NCBI GenBank assembly: GCA_903884655.1 | Contig: CAISFO010000097.1 | Location: 112,430 to 176,429, forward strand | DNA length: 64,000 nucleotides | Source: an uncultured Holophagaceae bacterium | GTDB lineage: Bacteria > Acidobacteriota > Holophagae > Holophagales > Holophagaceae | Direction: 5' to 3' | Shown here: piece after piece, positions 46,897 to 56,954 of the stretch | How the letters are laid out: every line of letters begins with the position of its first letter | Position numbering within the stretch: the first letter of the stretch is position 1 | Made by a program: the position numbers and the translations under genes | The notes under the pieces: model-generated | Told to the model about the DNA's origin: nothing | Seen by the model: only the letters and a program-made list of their open reading frames with translations | Databases searched by the model: none

Positions 46897-49800
46897 GTGT
46901 CGAGAAAGTGCCCATGGCCCGCGAGACCAAGGGATTTCTATTTCAGGACTGCCAGGACAACCCCCGACCGGCCTTCGGTGGCGGGGCAGCTTGGCTGCGG
47001 GGTGGCCTGCGTGCGGGGTGGCCTGCGTGCGGGGACTGCGTGGATTCTGGCCTGCCTGTTCCTGGTGGTGCCCCTCCGGGCCCAGAGCCTGGCCATGCAC
47101 CGGTTCGACAACCGGGAGGGCATTCCACAAAGCCAGGTCGGGTCCCTGCTTGAGGACCGGCAAGGGTTCATCTGGGCCAGCACAGCCGACGGACTGGCCC
47201 GGGTCGGACCGAACGGCTCCCAGATCTTTGATGCGAGGAACGGACTCAAAGCCAAGGACATCACGGCACTGGTGGAGGACCGGGAGGGCGCGATCTGGGT
47301 GTCCACGGCCGAGAACGGGGTCGCGAGAATCCGGGGCAGACAGGTCAGCATTTTCGGAGTGAATGAAGGCCTGCTCAACGAGAACATCCACAGCCTGGTC
47401 GAGACGCGGCAAGGGGTGGTGCTCGCTGGATCGCACCAGGGACTCTTCCAGAAACGGGGGGAGCGATTCGAAAAAGTTCCCCTGCCTGAGCCCTGGTCAT
47501 CCAGCCCCATCACCGCCCTGGCGGTGGACGGCGGGGATTCGATCTGGATCGGTTCCAGACATGGGGCTCTGGCTCGCTGGGATGGCGCAGAATTGAAGAA
47601 GATCGAACTGCCCCCGCAGGCTGAGTCTGGCACGGTCCTGGGACTCAAGGTCGATCCTTCAGGCCTGCTCTGGGCTCTTCAGTCTGAACGCCTGCTTATG
47701 CAGACCAGGGAGGGGTCCTGGAGCGTGGATCCTTTGCCTGGGTTGCCGCCCCTGGTCGTGTTGACGAGCTTCTCCATCCAGGCGGATGGGGAACTCATCC
47801 TGGTGCTGGGATCCGATGGTCTCTACCTGAGGCGCCCTGGGGGCAGCTACGGGATTCTGAATGCCCGAGGATTGCCCTGTCGCGCCGCGATCAACTGCGC
47901 GCTCCGGGACAGGCACGGGGCCTTGTGGATCGGGACCGATGGGGACTACCTCTGGACCCAGCCATTCCCGGGCCTGCAGAGTCTGAGTCGCCATCCGACT
48001 ACGGGCACGGACCTGGGGCTTGGAACGGTGACCTGTTTCCTGGAACTGCCCGGCAACCGCATGCTGCTGGGAAGCAACACCGGTGTGTTCCTGTGGGAGG
48101 AGGGCAAAGGTCTCATCCAGCAGTGGCATCGACAGGATGGACTGGCGACCGAGGATGTCTGGGCACTCCTTCCCGATGAAGAGCGGGGCGCCTGGGTCGG
48201 CACCATGAAGGGCCTGCACCGCCTGGGCCCGGGTGGCCGCCTCCTGCCGGGTCCCAAGGAGCTGGCGAAGGCCTATGTCCAGTGCCTGGTCCGAAGGAGC
48301 GACCGTCTCTGGGTCGGGACAGACCAGGGCCTCGCCGAACTGGACCTCAAGGGCCACTTCCTCAAGCTCCACGACCAGATCAAGGACACGGGCTATTCCG
48401 CCGTGCACTGCCTGTTCCCCCGGGAGTCGGACCTGCTGGTGGGCACGAGCCTCGGCCTGTTCAGCTTCAAGGACGGTGCCTTCAGCCGGCCCTATCCCGG
48501 CAATCCTGCCGATAAGCTGCAGGTCCTGGCGATCCATGAGGACCCCCAGCACCGGCTCTGGATCGGCACCTCCCAGAGCCTGTTCACGCGGGAACCCAAG
48601 GACGGGGCGTGGGCGGTGTCCAACCTGTCGGCTGGGGGACAGCCCCTCTCTGGCATCACCTGGATTCGCACCCTTTCGAAGGGAGCCACCGCCATCGGAC
48701 ATACGAAGGGCGTCACCTTCGTCAGCCCCGAGGGCGCCGTCTTCCACCTGACGCGACGCATGGGGTTGCTCTCGGATGAGACCAACCAGGACGCAGCCCT
48801 GGAGGACAGTCACGGCCGGCTCTGGATCGGCATGGTGGGGGGAGCCTGCCTCCTTGACCGCCTGGAGGCTTTCCCGGCTTCGGTCCCTCCGACACCGGTG
48901 GTGCTGGATCTCACCTGGGAGCGGGGATCCTTCTGGCTGCCCAAGGATGTGACGCTGCCTCCCGGCTTCACGAATCTTGCGGTGCATGTCGACGCCGGAT
49001 CACCCAATTCGCCTTTCCCAGTTCATTTCGAGGCCAGAAGGGAGGGGGCCGATTCCCCGTGGCTCCCCCTCGACCCCGGCCTCGGAGGGATCTATTACGG
49101 CGGTCTGGGCTACGGCACGCATCGACTGGTTTTCCGGGCGAGCTTCGACGGTGCGGATTGGCGCGAAACCAATCCGATCGAGATCAGGATCCAGCCGCCC
49201 TGGTACCTGACCCTGTGGGCGAAGGGCGCATTGGCACTTCTGGTGTTCATGGGTTGCCTCGCCCTGGTCATCCAGCGGGTCCGTTTGCTCGAACAGAACA
49301 ACCGGGACCTCGAAGCGAAGGTCCTGGTCCGTACCAGGGAGCTTGAGGGGAGAACCCAGGAACTGGCCCTGCGGAACGAGTCCATGCAGTGGATCCACCG
49401 CGAGCTTCGCAGCACGCTCGAATCCAGGATGCAGATGATCAACACCGTGAGCCACGATCTCAGGTCGCCCCTGACCACGATCCAGCTGAGCGTGGACAGG
49501 GTGCAGGAATTCACCGACGGCATGAACCCCAAGGTGATGAAAATATTTGGTGTTCTGGCCCATGAAGCCAAGCGGCTGGACAGCATCATCAAGTCCGTGC
49601 TGGACCGGAACCGGGGCGATTCCCTGGCTGACCAGCTGTCCTTGAAGCTCTCCTCCCCGAGGACGATTCTGGAGAACGTGGAAGATTCGCTGACGCTCAA
49701 GGCGGAATCCCGAGGCCTTCGAAGCTATCTGAGCCTCGATCCGGCCTCCCTGGACGTGAACATTCTCCTCGACCCCGCAGCGATGCAACAAGTGCTCTTC

Positions 49801-50199
49801 AACCTCGTTGAAAACGCGCTGAAGTTCACGCGCTCACCGGGAAAAGTGGGCGTGCGCTGCTCGATCCGTGAACAGGAATGGGTTCTGGAAGTCTGGGATA
49901 CGGGGAGAGGCATCCCCAAACATCTCTGTGCCCAGTTGTTCAACCCCTTTGAACAGGCCCAGGACAAAGATGCGAAGAAGGGGTGGGGGCTGGGACTGTA
50001 TATCTGTCGATCCATTGTCGAGGCCCATGGAGGACGCATCGAAGTGGAAAGCGTGGTCGCGGAAGGGTCGGTCTTCAGGGTCACCCTCCCGATCGTCCAG
50101 CCCCAGATCGAGTCCAATGAAGCCCTGGATATGGATGCCATTCTGCACTTGGCGCCCGGGGGATCCACCGGCCCGGATCGACCCCATCCTGAGCCTTGA
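46897..50199 (+). CDS. Two-component-regulator-propeller sensor histidine kinase
   Basis: Repeated GxIWVST / LWIGT propeller blades, Y_Y_Y-like domain, TM, HisKA (INTVSHDLRSPLTTIQLSVDRVQEF), HATPase_c (NLVENALKFT, GRGIPKH, GWGLGLYICRSIVEAHGG); exact start uncertain. Confidence 0.9.
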   Translation: MSRKCPWPARPRDFYFRTARTTPDRPSVAGQLGCGVACVRGGLRAGTAWILACLFLVVPLRAQSLAMHRFDNREGIPQSQVGSLLEDRQGFIWASTADGLARVGPNGSQIFDARNGLKAKDITALVEDREGAIWVSTAENGVARIRGRQVSIFGVNEGLLNENIHSLVETRQGVVLAGSHQGLFQKRGERFEKVPLPEPWSSSPITALAVDGGDSIWIGSRHGALARWDGAELKKIELPPQAESGTVLGLKVDPSGLLWALQSERLLMQTREGSWSVDPLPGLPPLVVLTSFSIQADGELILVLGSDGLYLRRPGGSYGILNARGLPCRAAINCALRDRHGALWIGTDGDYLWTQPFPGLQSLSRHPTTGTDLGLGTVTCFLELPGNRMLLGSNTGVFLWEEGKGLIQQWHRQDGLATEDVWALLPDEERGAWVGTMKGLHRLGPGGRLLPGPKELAKAYVQCLVRRSDRLWVGTDQGLAELDLKGHFLKLHDQIKDTGYSAVHCLFPRESDLLVGTSLGLFSFKDGAFSRPYPGNPADKLQVLAIHEDPQHRLWIGTSQSLFTREPKDGAWAVSNLSAGGQPLSGITWIRTLSKGATAIGHTKGVTFVSPEGAVFHLTRRMGLLSDETNQDAALEDSHGRLWIGMVGGACLLDRLEAFPASVPPTPVVLDLTWERGSFWLPKDVTLPPGFTNLAVHVDAGSPNSPFPVHFEARREGADSPWLPLDPGLGGIYYGGLGYGTHRLVFRASFDGADWRETNPIEIRIQPPWYLTLWAKGALALLVFMGCLALVIQRVRLLEQNNRDLEAKVLVRTRELEGRTQELALRNESMQWIHRELRSTLESRMQMINTVSHDLRSPLTTIQLSVDRVQEFTDGMNPKVMKIFGVLAHEAKRLDSIIKSVLDRNRGDSLADQLSLKLSSPRTILENVEDSLTLKAESRGLRSYLSLDPASLDVNILLDPAAMQQVLFNLVENALKFTRSPGKVGVRCSIREQEWVLEVWDTGRGIPKHLCAQLFNPFEQAQDKDAKKGWGLGLYICRSIVEAHGGRIEVESVVAEGSVFRVTLPIVQPQIESNEALDMDAILHLAPGGSTGPDRPHPEP
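46997..47034 (+). repeat. 16-bp tandem repeat (2 copies plus 6 bp)
   Basis: GCGGGGTGGCCTGCGT x2 then GCGGGG. Confidence 0.8.
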
Positions 50200-50404
50200 T
50201 CTTGCCACTTTCACCACATTGGGACCCGCAGGGTCTCCAGCCTGGCCAGTACTCGTGGTACCGCTGGATGGCTCAGAAGGGAATCACCGAGCAGCGATAG
50301 AACTCTGTCGGAAAACCGGATCGGTGCGCAGCCCTCCCTCGCGATTCCCAGGACCGCCAGAAAAGGCTTCATTCTGCGATGCACTCAGAGGATCATCAGC
50401 CAGG

Positions 50405-51709
50405 ATGAGCGGAAATCTGCAGGTGGTGGCTTCGGACTTGCGCGGCCTGTCCAGGCTGGCAGTGGACGCGACGATCGGAGTCACGGACCTGGTCGAGGCC
50501 ATGCACCACAACGTCCGCCACCCGGCTGACACCCGCAGGCTTGAACGCTCCGAGGAGCATGGCGTCATCGAGGGCATGGTCTACGGGACCATCCGTCTCC
50601 TGACCCGCGCCGTGGGCAGTGGGGTCGAGGCCCTCCTGTCCATCGTGGGGGCCGCCCTTCCAGACGGTGGCCCAGCACTTTCATATCGTCACGAAGCCTT
50701 GCGGGCGGCCCTGAACGGCGTGGTGGGGGATCACCTGGCAGCCACGGGCAACCCCCTGGCCATCGTCATGAGCCTGCACCATGAAGGCCGCCCCTTGGTC
50801 CTGGAGAAATCAGCCCTGGCCACGACCATTCCCAAGCCAGGTTCGCGCCTGCTGCTCCTGATCCATGGACTCTGCCGGAATGACCAGCAATGGACCCAGA
50901 ACGGCCGGGATCCCGTCAACGACCTGGCCAGGGACCTGAACTGCACGCCCCTCTACCTGCGCTACAACAGCGGTCTGCATGTGTCGACCAACGGAAGGGC
51001 CCTGGCCGACCTCCTCGAATCCCTGCTCACAGAGTGGCCCGAGCCGGTGGAGAGCCTGACGATCCTCTCCCACAGCATGGGTGGCCTGGTGGCCCGCAGT
51101 GCCTGCCGGCAAGCCCAGGAAGCCGGCCAAGCCTGGCCGGCTTCCCTGCGGCACCTGGTCTTCCTCGGCACGCCCCACCACGGCTCACCACTCGAGCGAT
51201 GGGGGCACTGGGTCGACCGCATCCTGGAGGCCGTCCCCTTCGCCGGTCCCCTGGCCAGGCTGGGGAAGGTCCGCAGTGCCGGCATCACCGACCTGCGTCA
51301 TGGCAACCTTCTGGATGGGGACTGGCAGCCTCCGGCTGGCCTGAAGGCCGGAAAGGACCGGCGAACCCATGTGCCTCTACCCGAGGGCGTGCACTGCTTC
51401 GCCCTGGCCGCAGTAACGGGCACTCATCCAGGTTCCCTGAAGGGGCGGCTGCTGGGAGACGGACTGGTCCCCTTGGACAGTGCGCTCGGGCGCCACCGGG
51501 ATCCCCGGCGCTGCCTTGACTTCCCGGAGAACCAGACCTGGGTCGGTCACGGGATGGGCCACCTGGACCTGATCACCCGGCCCGAAGGGTACGAGCAGAT
51601 CCGTCGCTGGCTGAGGGACGACCCGTCTGTCCGTCGACCCTGTTCCCAGCCTGACCAGCGACTCAGGGGGAGCGGATCTTCCGCCCCCCCTGGCGCTTCG
51701 GCAGGCTGA
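50405..51709 (+). CDS. Alpha/beta hydrolase (PGAP1/lipase-like)
   Basis: LLLLIHGLCRNDQQW...LTILSHSMGGLVARSAC...HLVFLGTPHHGSPLER. Confidence 0.85.
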   Translation: MSGNLQVVASDLRGLSRLAVDATIGVTDLVEAMHHNVRHPADTRRLERSEEHGVIEGMVYGTIRLLTRAVGSGVEALLSIVGAALPDGGPALSYRHEALRAALNGVVGDHLAATGNPLAIVMSLHHEGRPLVLEKSALATTIPKPGSRLLLLIHGLCRNDQQWTQNGRDPVNDLARDLNCTPLYLRYNSGLHVSTNGRALADLLESLLTEWPEPVESLTILSHSMGGLVARSACRQAQEAGQAWPASLRHLVFLGTPHHGSPLERWGHWVDRILEAVPFAGPLARLGKVRSAGITDLRHGNLLDGDWQPPAGLKAGKDRRTHVPLPEGVHCFALAAVTGTHPGSLKGRLLGDGLVPLDSALGRHRDPRRCLDFPENQTWVGHGMGHLDLITRPEGYEQIRRWLRDDPSVRRPCSQPDQRLRGSGSSAPPGASAG

Positions 51710-51712
51710 ACC

Positions 51713-53203
51713 CTATTTCTTCGCGACCTTTCCCGCGCCCAGGTCCCGCAGCGCGATCTGACCCTGGCGGCCGTAGTCGATGGCCTCGCCGAGGATGCGG
51801 GCGGCCTCCTGGGGGGCGTGGAAGCCCATGGAATTCTCGGCGTTGACCCAGTCGACACGCCACTGGGCCTTGCGCTGGAGCTCGAAGATGGGCTGCAGCT
51901 TCGCGTCATCCACACCGGTTTTCTTGGCGGCGACGATGTCGTTGATCAACTGCACCACGGCATCCTCGGCGCGGTCCATGAGGGCCTTGGTGCGGTCCTG
52001 GATGGCCACGACCCGGGCCTTCAGCTCTTCCTCGGGAAAGCGGTGGCAGGTCTGGCAGGAGCGGGAGATGTCCAGCAGGGGGCTGCGCACATGGTGGTTG
52101 CTGATCTTGATGGCGCCTTCCCGCACGTAGGGCATGTGGCAGTCGGCGCAGGAGACGCCGGATCGGGCGTGCACACCCTGGCTCCACATCTCGAACTCCG
52201 GGTGCTGGGCCTTGAGCACTTCGGCACCCGTGCTCGCGTGCTTCCAGTCGAAGAAGCGGTGGCCGTCCGCGAACTTGTAGTCGTTGTAGAAGGCCTCTTC
52301 CTGTTCGACCTTCAGGCCATTGTTCCAGGGGAAGAACAGGGTGGCCTTGGGGCCGCAATAGTACTCCACGTGGCACTGGCCACAGACCATGGAGCGCAGC
52401 TCCTGGCGGGAGGCGTCGCGGTTGGCGTCGTAGGGGGTGGCCCGGTCGCCCTTGCGCCACTTCTCGATGGAAGGCAGGTGGGGCACCGGCTCCTGGCTGG
52501 TTGCCAGGGCCACGATGCCGCGAATGAAGCCGGGCTTGGTGACCCGCAGGCCCATGTTCTTGGGATCGTGGCAATCGATGCAGGCCACGGCGTGCTTCAC
52601 GAGCTTGGTGGCCTCGGCATAGGGCATCTTGCAGATGGCCTCGAAGCCGGCCATGAGCTGGGCCTGGGCGTTGGGGCTGGTGAAAGCTTCGTCCAGGCTG
52701 CCGGGGGCCCCCTTCTGCAGTCCGGCCTCGCGGTAGGCCACGGTGTTGGAGGCATGGCAGTGCATGCAGGCGCCGGTCTGGGGTTTGGTGGTCACGCGCT
52801 TGGTGTTGCGCTGGTCCTCCAGCATGTAGGCGTGGCCCTGGCGCTGGTTGAAATCGATGGCGAAGGCATAGCCGTCGAAGATGCTCACCAGCCGGGGATC
52901 CTCCTGGATGCGGCTCTTGGGCAGACCCTCGCTGCCGGCGCCGCCATACTTGGTGCTGTACTTCTCGGCGGTGCGTTTGTAGGCATCCAGCTGGCTGGGG
53001 AAGTTCTTCCCCCAGATGGCCGGGTCGACGGTCTTCTCGTCGAGGTCCACCACCTTGAGGCTGGTCTGGCGGGCCTCGGCCTTGCGGCTGGAGATGCTGG
53101 AAAACAGGCTCATCACCAGGACGGTGGCCAGAGCGGCGGCACCGGCCAGGAGGCCCATGCGGCCCCAGGGACGGGATGGCTGAGGGGTGGGGTTGTCGGT
53201 CAT
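51713..53203 (-). CDS. nrfA: Ammonia-forming cytochrome c nitrite reductase, catalytic subunit
   Basis: Five CxxCH (CMHCH, CIDCH, CGQCH, CADCH, CQTCH); CGQCHVEYYCGPK and SCADCHMPYVREGAIKISNHHVRSPL are NrfA hallmarks. Confidence 0.92.
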   Translation of the reverse strand: MTDNPTPQPSRPWGRMGLLAGAAALATVLVMSLFSSISSRKAEARQTSLKVVDLDEKTVDPAIWGKNFPSQLDAYKRTAEKYSTKYGGAGSEGLPKSRIQEDPRLVSIFDGYAFAIDFNQRQGHAYMLEDQRNTKRVTTKPQTGACMHCHASNTVAYREAGLQKGAPGSLDEAFTSPNAQAQLMAGFEAICKMPYAEATKLVKHAVACIDCHDPKNMGLRVTKPGFIRGIVALATSQEPVPHLPSIEKWRKGDRATPYDANRDASRQELRSMVCGQCHVEYYCGPKATLFFPWNNGLKVEQEEAFYNDYKFADGHRFFDWKHASTGAEVLKAQHPEFEMWSQGVHARSGVSCADCHMPYVREGAIKISNHHVRSPLLDISRSCQTCHRFPEEELKARVVAIQDRTKALMDRAEDAVVQLINDIVAAKKTGVDDAKLQPIFELQRKAQWRVDWVNAENSMGFHAPQEAARILGEAIDYGRQGQIALRDLGAGKVAKK

Positions 53204-53277
53204 CGGAGGGATCCTCCCGTGCGGGTGGCACGTGTCATCGGGTTGGGGTCAGGAAGGGCAGCGCGTGAAAGAAGGTG

Positions 53278-53802
53278 TCAGCGGGCGGAGCCGTGGCCCA
53301 CGCCCTGGTGGCAGCGGACACAGCCGTAGAGGTCGGCTTTCAGGGCCGGGTCGGTGGGCACGCCCAGGGTGCCGTGGGCGGTGATCTCATCTGCGAGATC
53401 GCCATGGCAGCGGAGGCAGTTGTCCTCCAGCACCTTGGCATTGCCAGGCTTGATGCGGACGGGCTCCTTGAAATCCAGGAGGGTGAAGGCTTTGGAGTGG
53501 TGGTAGCCGTTGCTGGCCTTCACAAAGAACTTGTTCACCACGTTGTCGTGGGGCAGATGGCAGTCGTTGCAGGTGGCCACCGCGTGGTGAGAGGCGTGCT
53601 GCCAGCCGTCGAACTGCTCCCGCATGATGTGACAGTTCACGCAGACTGCAGGGTCGTTCGACAGATACGAGGTGCCGTGGGCCGAGACGAAGGTGTAGGC
53701 GCCGGAACCAAGGAGAATCCCCAGGAACACGCTGAAGGCCAGGCTGAAGAAGAAGAATCGGCGCTTTCCGGTCACGGGGCATCCAATCGAGGTGCCGGGC
53801 AC
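53278..53802 (-). CDS. nrfH: NrfH-type tetraheme quinol dehydrogenase
   Basis: N-term TM anchor; CVNCHIMREQFDGWQHASHH, CNDCH, CLRCH, CVRCH; immediately upstream of nrfA. Confidence 0.92.
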   Translation of the reverse strand: MPGTSIGCPVTGKRRFFFFSLAFSVFLGILLGSGAYTFVSAHGTSYLSNDPAVCVNCHIMREQFDGWQHASHHAVATCNDCHLPHDNVVNKFFVKASNGYHHSKAFTLLDFKEPVRIKPGNAKVLEDNCLRCHGDLADEITAHGTLGVPTDPALKADLYGCVRCHQGVGHGSAR

Positions 53803-54228
53803 CGGCCAGGCACAAAGGAAAGGATGAAAACAAAATCAGGACCAGTCAATCCTAAATTTAAAAGACTCACGGGTGGTCAAGGCGCCAGCAGGCACTCATA
53901 ATTGCCCCGCAATTCATTTAACTATTTTAATTGGATAAATTAGAAACACATTTTTCGATCGAGTCAGGCGATTCCACAGGGAGCATTCCCGCCTCCCTCC
54001 CCGGATGGAGCCGGGCCATGTCATGCGATGTGGATTTTTAGGAATGATTTGTCTGTTTTTTTTCAACCTGACAAGCCCGTGAAAGTTCCACTTCAAATCT
54101 TCCGGCCCGGTACTACACTGTCGCTGCCTCAATAGACTAGGTATACCGCCTTGGTTCGATTTGAGCACCCGACGACCCCACGGTTCCTGCACGAGCAGGA
54201 CCCTGACCTCACCTGGAGGGAGCAGCCC

Positions 54229-56124
54229 ATGCGCAAGCCCATCCATTACGTCCTGGCCTTCGCCATCCTTGCCGGGCTGCCTTCGACCGGTTCCGCCGGC
54301 GAGCGCTCGGAAATCCCCGAGAAGTACAAATGGCGGCTCGAGGATATCTACGCCACCGAGCAGATCTGGCAGCAGACCCTGGACGCCGCCTCCGCCCGGC
54401 TGCCCGGCCTGGCCGCCCACCGGGGCCACCTGGGCGATTCCGCCTCAGCGCTGCTGGCCGGCCTGGACGCCGTGAATGCCATCCAGATGGACTTGGCCAA
54501 GCTCTACACCTATGCCAGCTGCCGCTCAGACGAGGACACGCGCCTGGCCCGCCCCCGTGAGCTCAAGCAGGGAGCCCAGAAGCTCGGCGTGGACCTCGGC
54601 GCGGCCATCTCCTGGGTCAGGCCGGAGATCCTGTCCCTCGATCCGGCCAAGGTGCGCGGCTTCCTGGCCCAGGAACCCAAGCTGGCGCCTTATCGCGTCT
54701 ACCTGGAAGAGGTGCTGCGCTGGAAGCCCCACACCCTCACGGCCGCCGAGGAGCAGGTCGCGGCCCTGGCCGGGGACCTCACCGACACGGGCCAGACCAG
54801 CTACGGCACCCTCAAGGATGCGGACCTGCCCTACCCCATGGTGAAGTTCTCTAGCGGCGAAGTGCGGCTGGATGCGGCCGCCTTCAGCTTGCACCGGGCC
54901 TCCAAGATCAAGGCAGACCGGGATCTCGCCTTCCAGAGCTTCTTCGGCGCCATGAAGGGGTACGAGCGCACCTTCGGCACCACCCTCAATGCCCAGGTGA
55001 AGGGCCATGTCTTCGATGCCAAGGTCCACCGCTTCGACAGTGCGCTGGATGCGGCCCTGTTCCAGAACGACATCCCCACCAATGTCTACACCCAGCTGGT
55101 GGCCGATGTGCGGCGCAGCCTGCCCACGCTCTTCCGCTTGTTGAAGCTGCGGCAACGGATGCTGGGCCTCGACAAGCTCCGCTACCAGGACCTCTACGTC
55201 CCTCTGGTCGACAAAGTGAACCTGCACTTCGAGCCGGACGAAGCCAGGGCCATCACCCTGGAGGCCGTGGCGCCCCTGGGCGCGTCCTATGTCGCCACCC
55301 TGAAGTCTGGCTTCGAAAGCCGTTGGACCGACTTCCTGCCCAGCCCAGGGAAGCGGTCGGGTGCCTACTCCACCAACGGAGTCTATGGCGTCCACCCCTT
55401 CCAGCTGCTCAACTTCAACGGGCAGTACTTGGATCTCTCGACCATGGCCCACGAGTGCGGCCATTCCATGCACACCTTCCTCTCCTGCCAGAACCAGCCC
55501 TTCCAGACCTCGGACTATCCCACCTTCGTGGCGGAGGTGGCCTCGACCCTCAACGAGAACCTGCTGCTCCACCACATGCTGGGGAAGGCCAAGGACGACG
55601 GCACGCGCCTGGCCCTGCTGGGGAACTACCTGGACAACCTGCGAGGAACCCTCTTCCGCCAGGCGATGTTCGCCGATTTCGAACTGCAGGTGCACCAGCG
55701 GGCCGAGCGCGGCGAGCCCCTCACCGGCGAGGCGCTGTCCGCGCTCTACCTCAAGCTGCTGCGCGAGTACCACGGCCACGACCAGGGCGTCTGCCAGGTG
55801 GATGATCTGATGGCGGTGGAATGGGCCTACATCCCCCACTTCTACCTCAACTTCTACGTCTTCCAGTATTCCACCAGCATCGTGGCCTCCACGAGCATCG
55901 CCAAGGCCCTGCGCGAGGATCTGAAGGCGGGCAACACCAGGGTTCGCGATGCCTACCTGGGAATGCTCTCGGCGGGCAGTTCCAAACCGGCCATCGACCT
56001 CCTCAAGGGTGCCGGCGTCGACATGACCACTTCGGCCCCCTTCGACAAGGCCATCGCCGAGATGAACGGCATCATGGACGACATGGAAAAGATCCTGGCC
56101 CACCAGGCCAAGAGCAAAAAGTAG
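54229..56124 (+). CDS. pepF: Oligoendopeptidase F (M3B), predicted exported
   Basis: Signal peptide MRKPIHYVLAFAILAGLPSTGSAG; YKWRLEDIYAT; STMAHECGHSMHTFLS. Confidence 0.9.
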   Translation: MRKPIHYVLAFAILAGLPSTGSAGERSEIPEKYKWRLEDIYATEQIWQQTLDAASARLPGLAAHRGHLGDSASALLAGLDAVNAIQMDLAKLYTYASCRSDEDTRLARPRELKQGAQKLGVDLGAAISWVRPEILSLDPAKVRGFLAQEPKLAPYRVYLEEVLRWKPHTLTAAEEQVAALAGDLTDTGQTSYGTLKDADLPYPMVKFSSGEVRLDAAAFSLHRASKIKADRDLAFQSFFGAMKGYERTFGTTLNAQVKGHVFDAKVHRFDSALDAALFQNDIPTNVYTQLVADVRRSLPTLFRLLKLRQRMLGLDKLRYQDLYVPLVDKVNLHFEPDEARAITLEAVAPLGASYVATLKSGFESRWTDFLPSPGKRSGAYSTNGVYGVHPFQLLNFNGQYLDLSTMAHECGHSMHTFLSCQNQPFQTSDYPTFVAEVASTLNENLLLHHMLGKAKDDGTRLALLGNYLDNLRGTLFRQAMFADFELQVHQRAERGEPLTGEALSALYLKLLREYHGHDQGVCQVDDLMAVEWAYIPHFYLNFYVFQYSTSIVASTSIAKALREDLKAGNTRVRDAYLGMLSAGSSKPAIDLLKGAGVDMTTSAPFDKAIAEMNGIMDDMEKILAHQAKSKK

Positions 56125-56167
56125 CCCGGAACCCAATGTTCGTATACTGGGCTGGTCCGGAGCGACC

Positions 56168-56428
56168 ATGTCCCAGCCCACCGAACTTCCTGAACTCAGC
56201 GCTGAAGAATGGACCTTCATCCAGAATCTGAGGGCCTTGCCCGACGAGGCCCTCAGGCGGCGCGTGCACGCCTCGCTGAACGAACTGCTCTTCTTCTTCC
56301 GCCATCCCAAGTGCGAAGGGATGGGGGTGGAGGGCTTCCCCTGCGGGGACCCTAAGTCCTCCTGCGAGGAGTGCCACCAGATCTGGGACATGCTGGACAA
56401 AGTGGCCGAGCGGGCGAAGAAGCCCTGA
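56168..56428 (+). CDS. Small conserved hypothetical protein with Cys cluster
   Basis: 86 aa; C...C...SSCEECHQIWDMLDKV. Confidence 0.6.
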   Translation: MSQPTELPELSAEEWTFIQNLRALPDEALRRRVHASLNELLFFFRHPKCEGMGVEGFPCGDPKSSCEECHQIWDMLDKVAERAKKP

Positions 56429-56434
56429 CCCTCC

Positions 56435-56902
56435 TCAGGCCTTCGCCAGCCACCGGTCCCCGAAGTTCACCAGCACGGCCCCGACCAGCAGCAGGAGTGC
56501 CCCCACCAGCCGGACCCAGGAGAGGCCCCGCAGCGGAATCCCAAGCCAGCCGAAGCGGTCGAAGACCAGGGACATGACCACCTGCCCGGCCACGATCAGG
56601 GTCGTCATCGCCGCTAGGCCGATGCGTGGGGCCAGCATCGTCGAACCGAAGATGAAGGTGGCGCCCAGGAAGCCACCCACCCACTGCCACCAGGCGATGC
56701 GGGGCAGCCCAGCAAGCGCCGTAAAGGGCTGGCCAGCCAGCAGTCCCACGGCGGCCAGGGCCAGCGTTCCCACTGAGAAGGACACCAGGGCCGCGAGGAC
56801 CGAACCGCTCTTCAGCGTGTCCCGGAGCGAGCTATTGATGGCCGCCTGCAGGGGCAGACCCATGCCGATGGTGAAGGCCAGGAGCAGCAAGAGCAGAACC
56901 AT
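56435..56902 (-). CDS. DMT-family transporter (DUF606/YdcZ-like)
   Basis: MVLLLLLLAFTIGMGLPLQAAINSSLRDTLKSGSVLAALVSFSVGTLAL...VSLVFDRFGWLGIP. Confidence 0.85.
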   Translation of the reverse strand: MVLLLLLLAFTIGMGLPLQAAINSSLRDTLKSGSVLAALVSFSVGTLALAAVGLLAGQPFTALAGLPRIAWWQWVGGFLGATFIFGSTMLAPRIGLAAMTTLIVAGQVVMSLVFDRFGWLGIPLRGLSWVRLVGALLLLVGAVLVNFGDRWLAKA

Positions 56903-56954
56903 CCAAGCACCTCGTCCAGAAGGGGCGATGTTACTCCAGAAGAAGCGGCCTGCT

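Noticed and set aside
54526-56400. 624-aa minus-strand ORF opposite pepF
   Set aside because: Shadow ORF; PepF has the catalytic HECGH and family-wide similarity.
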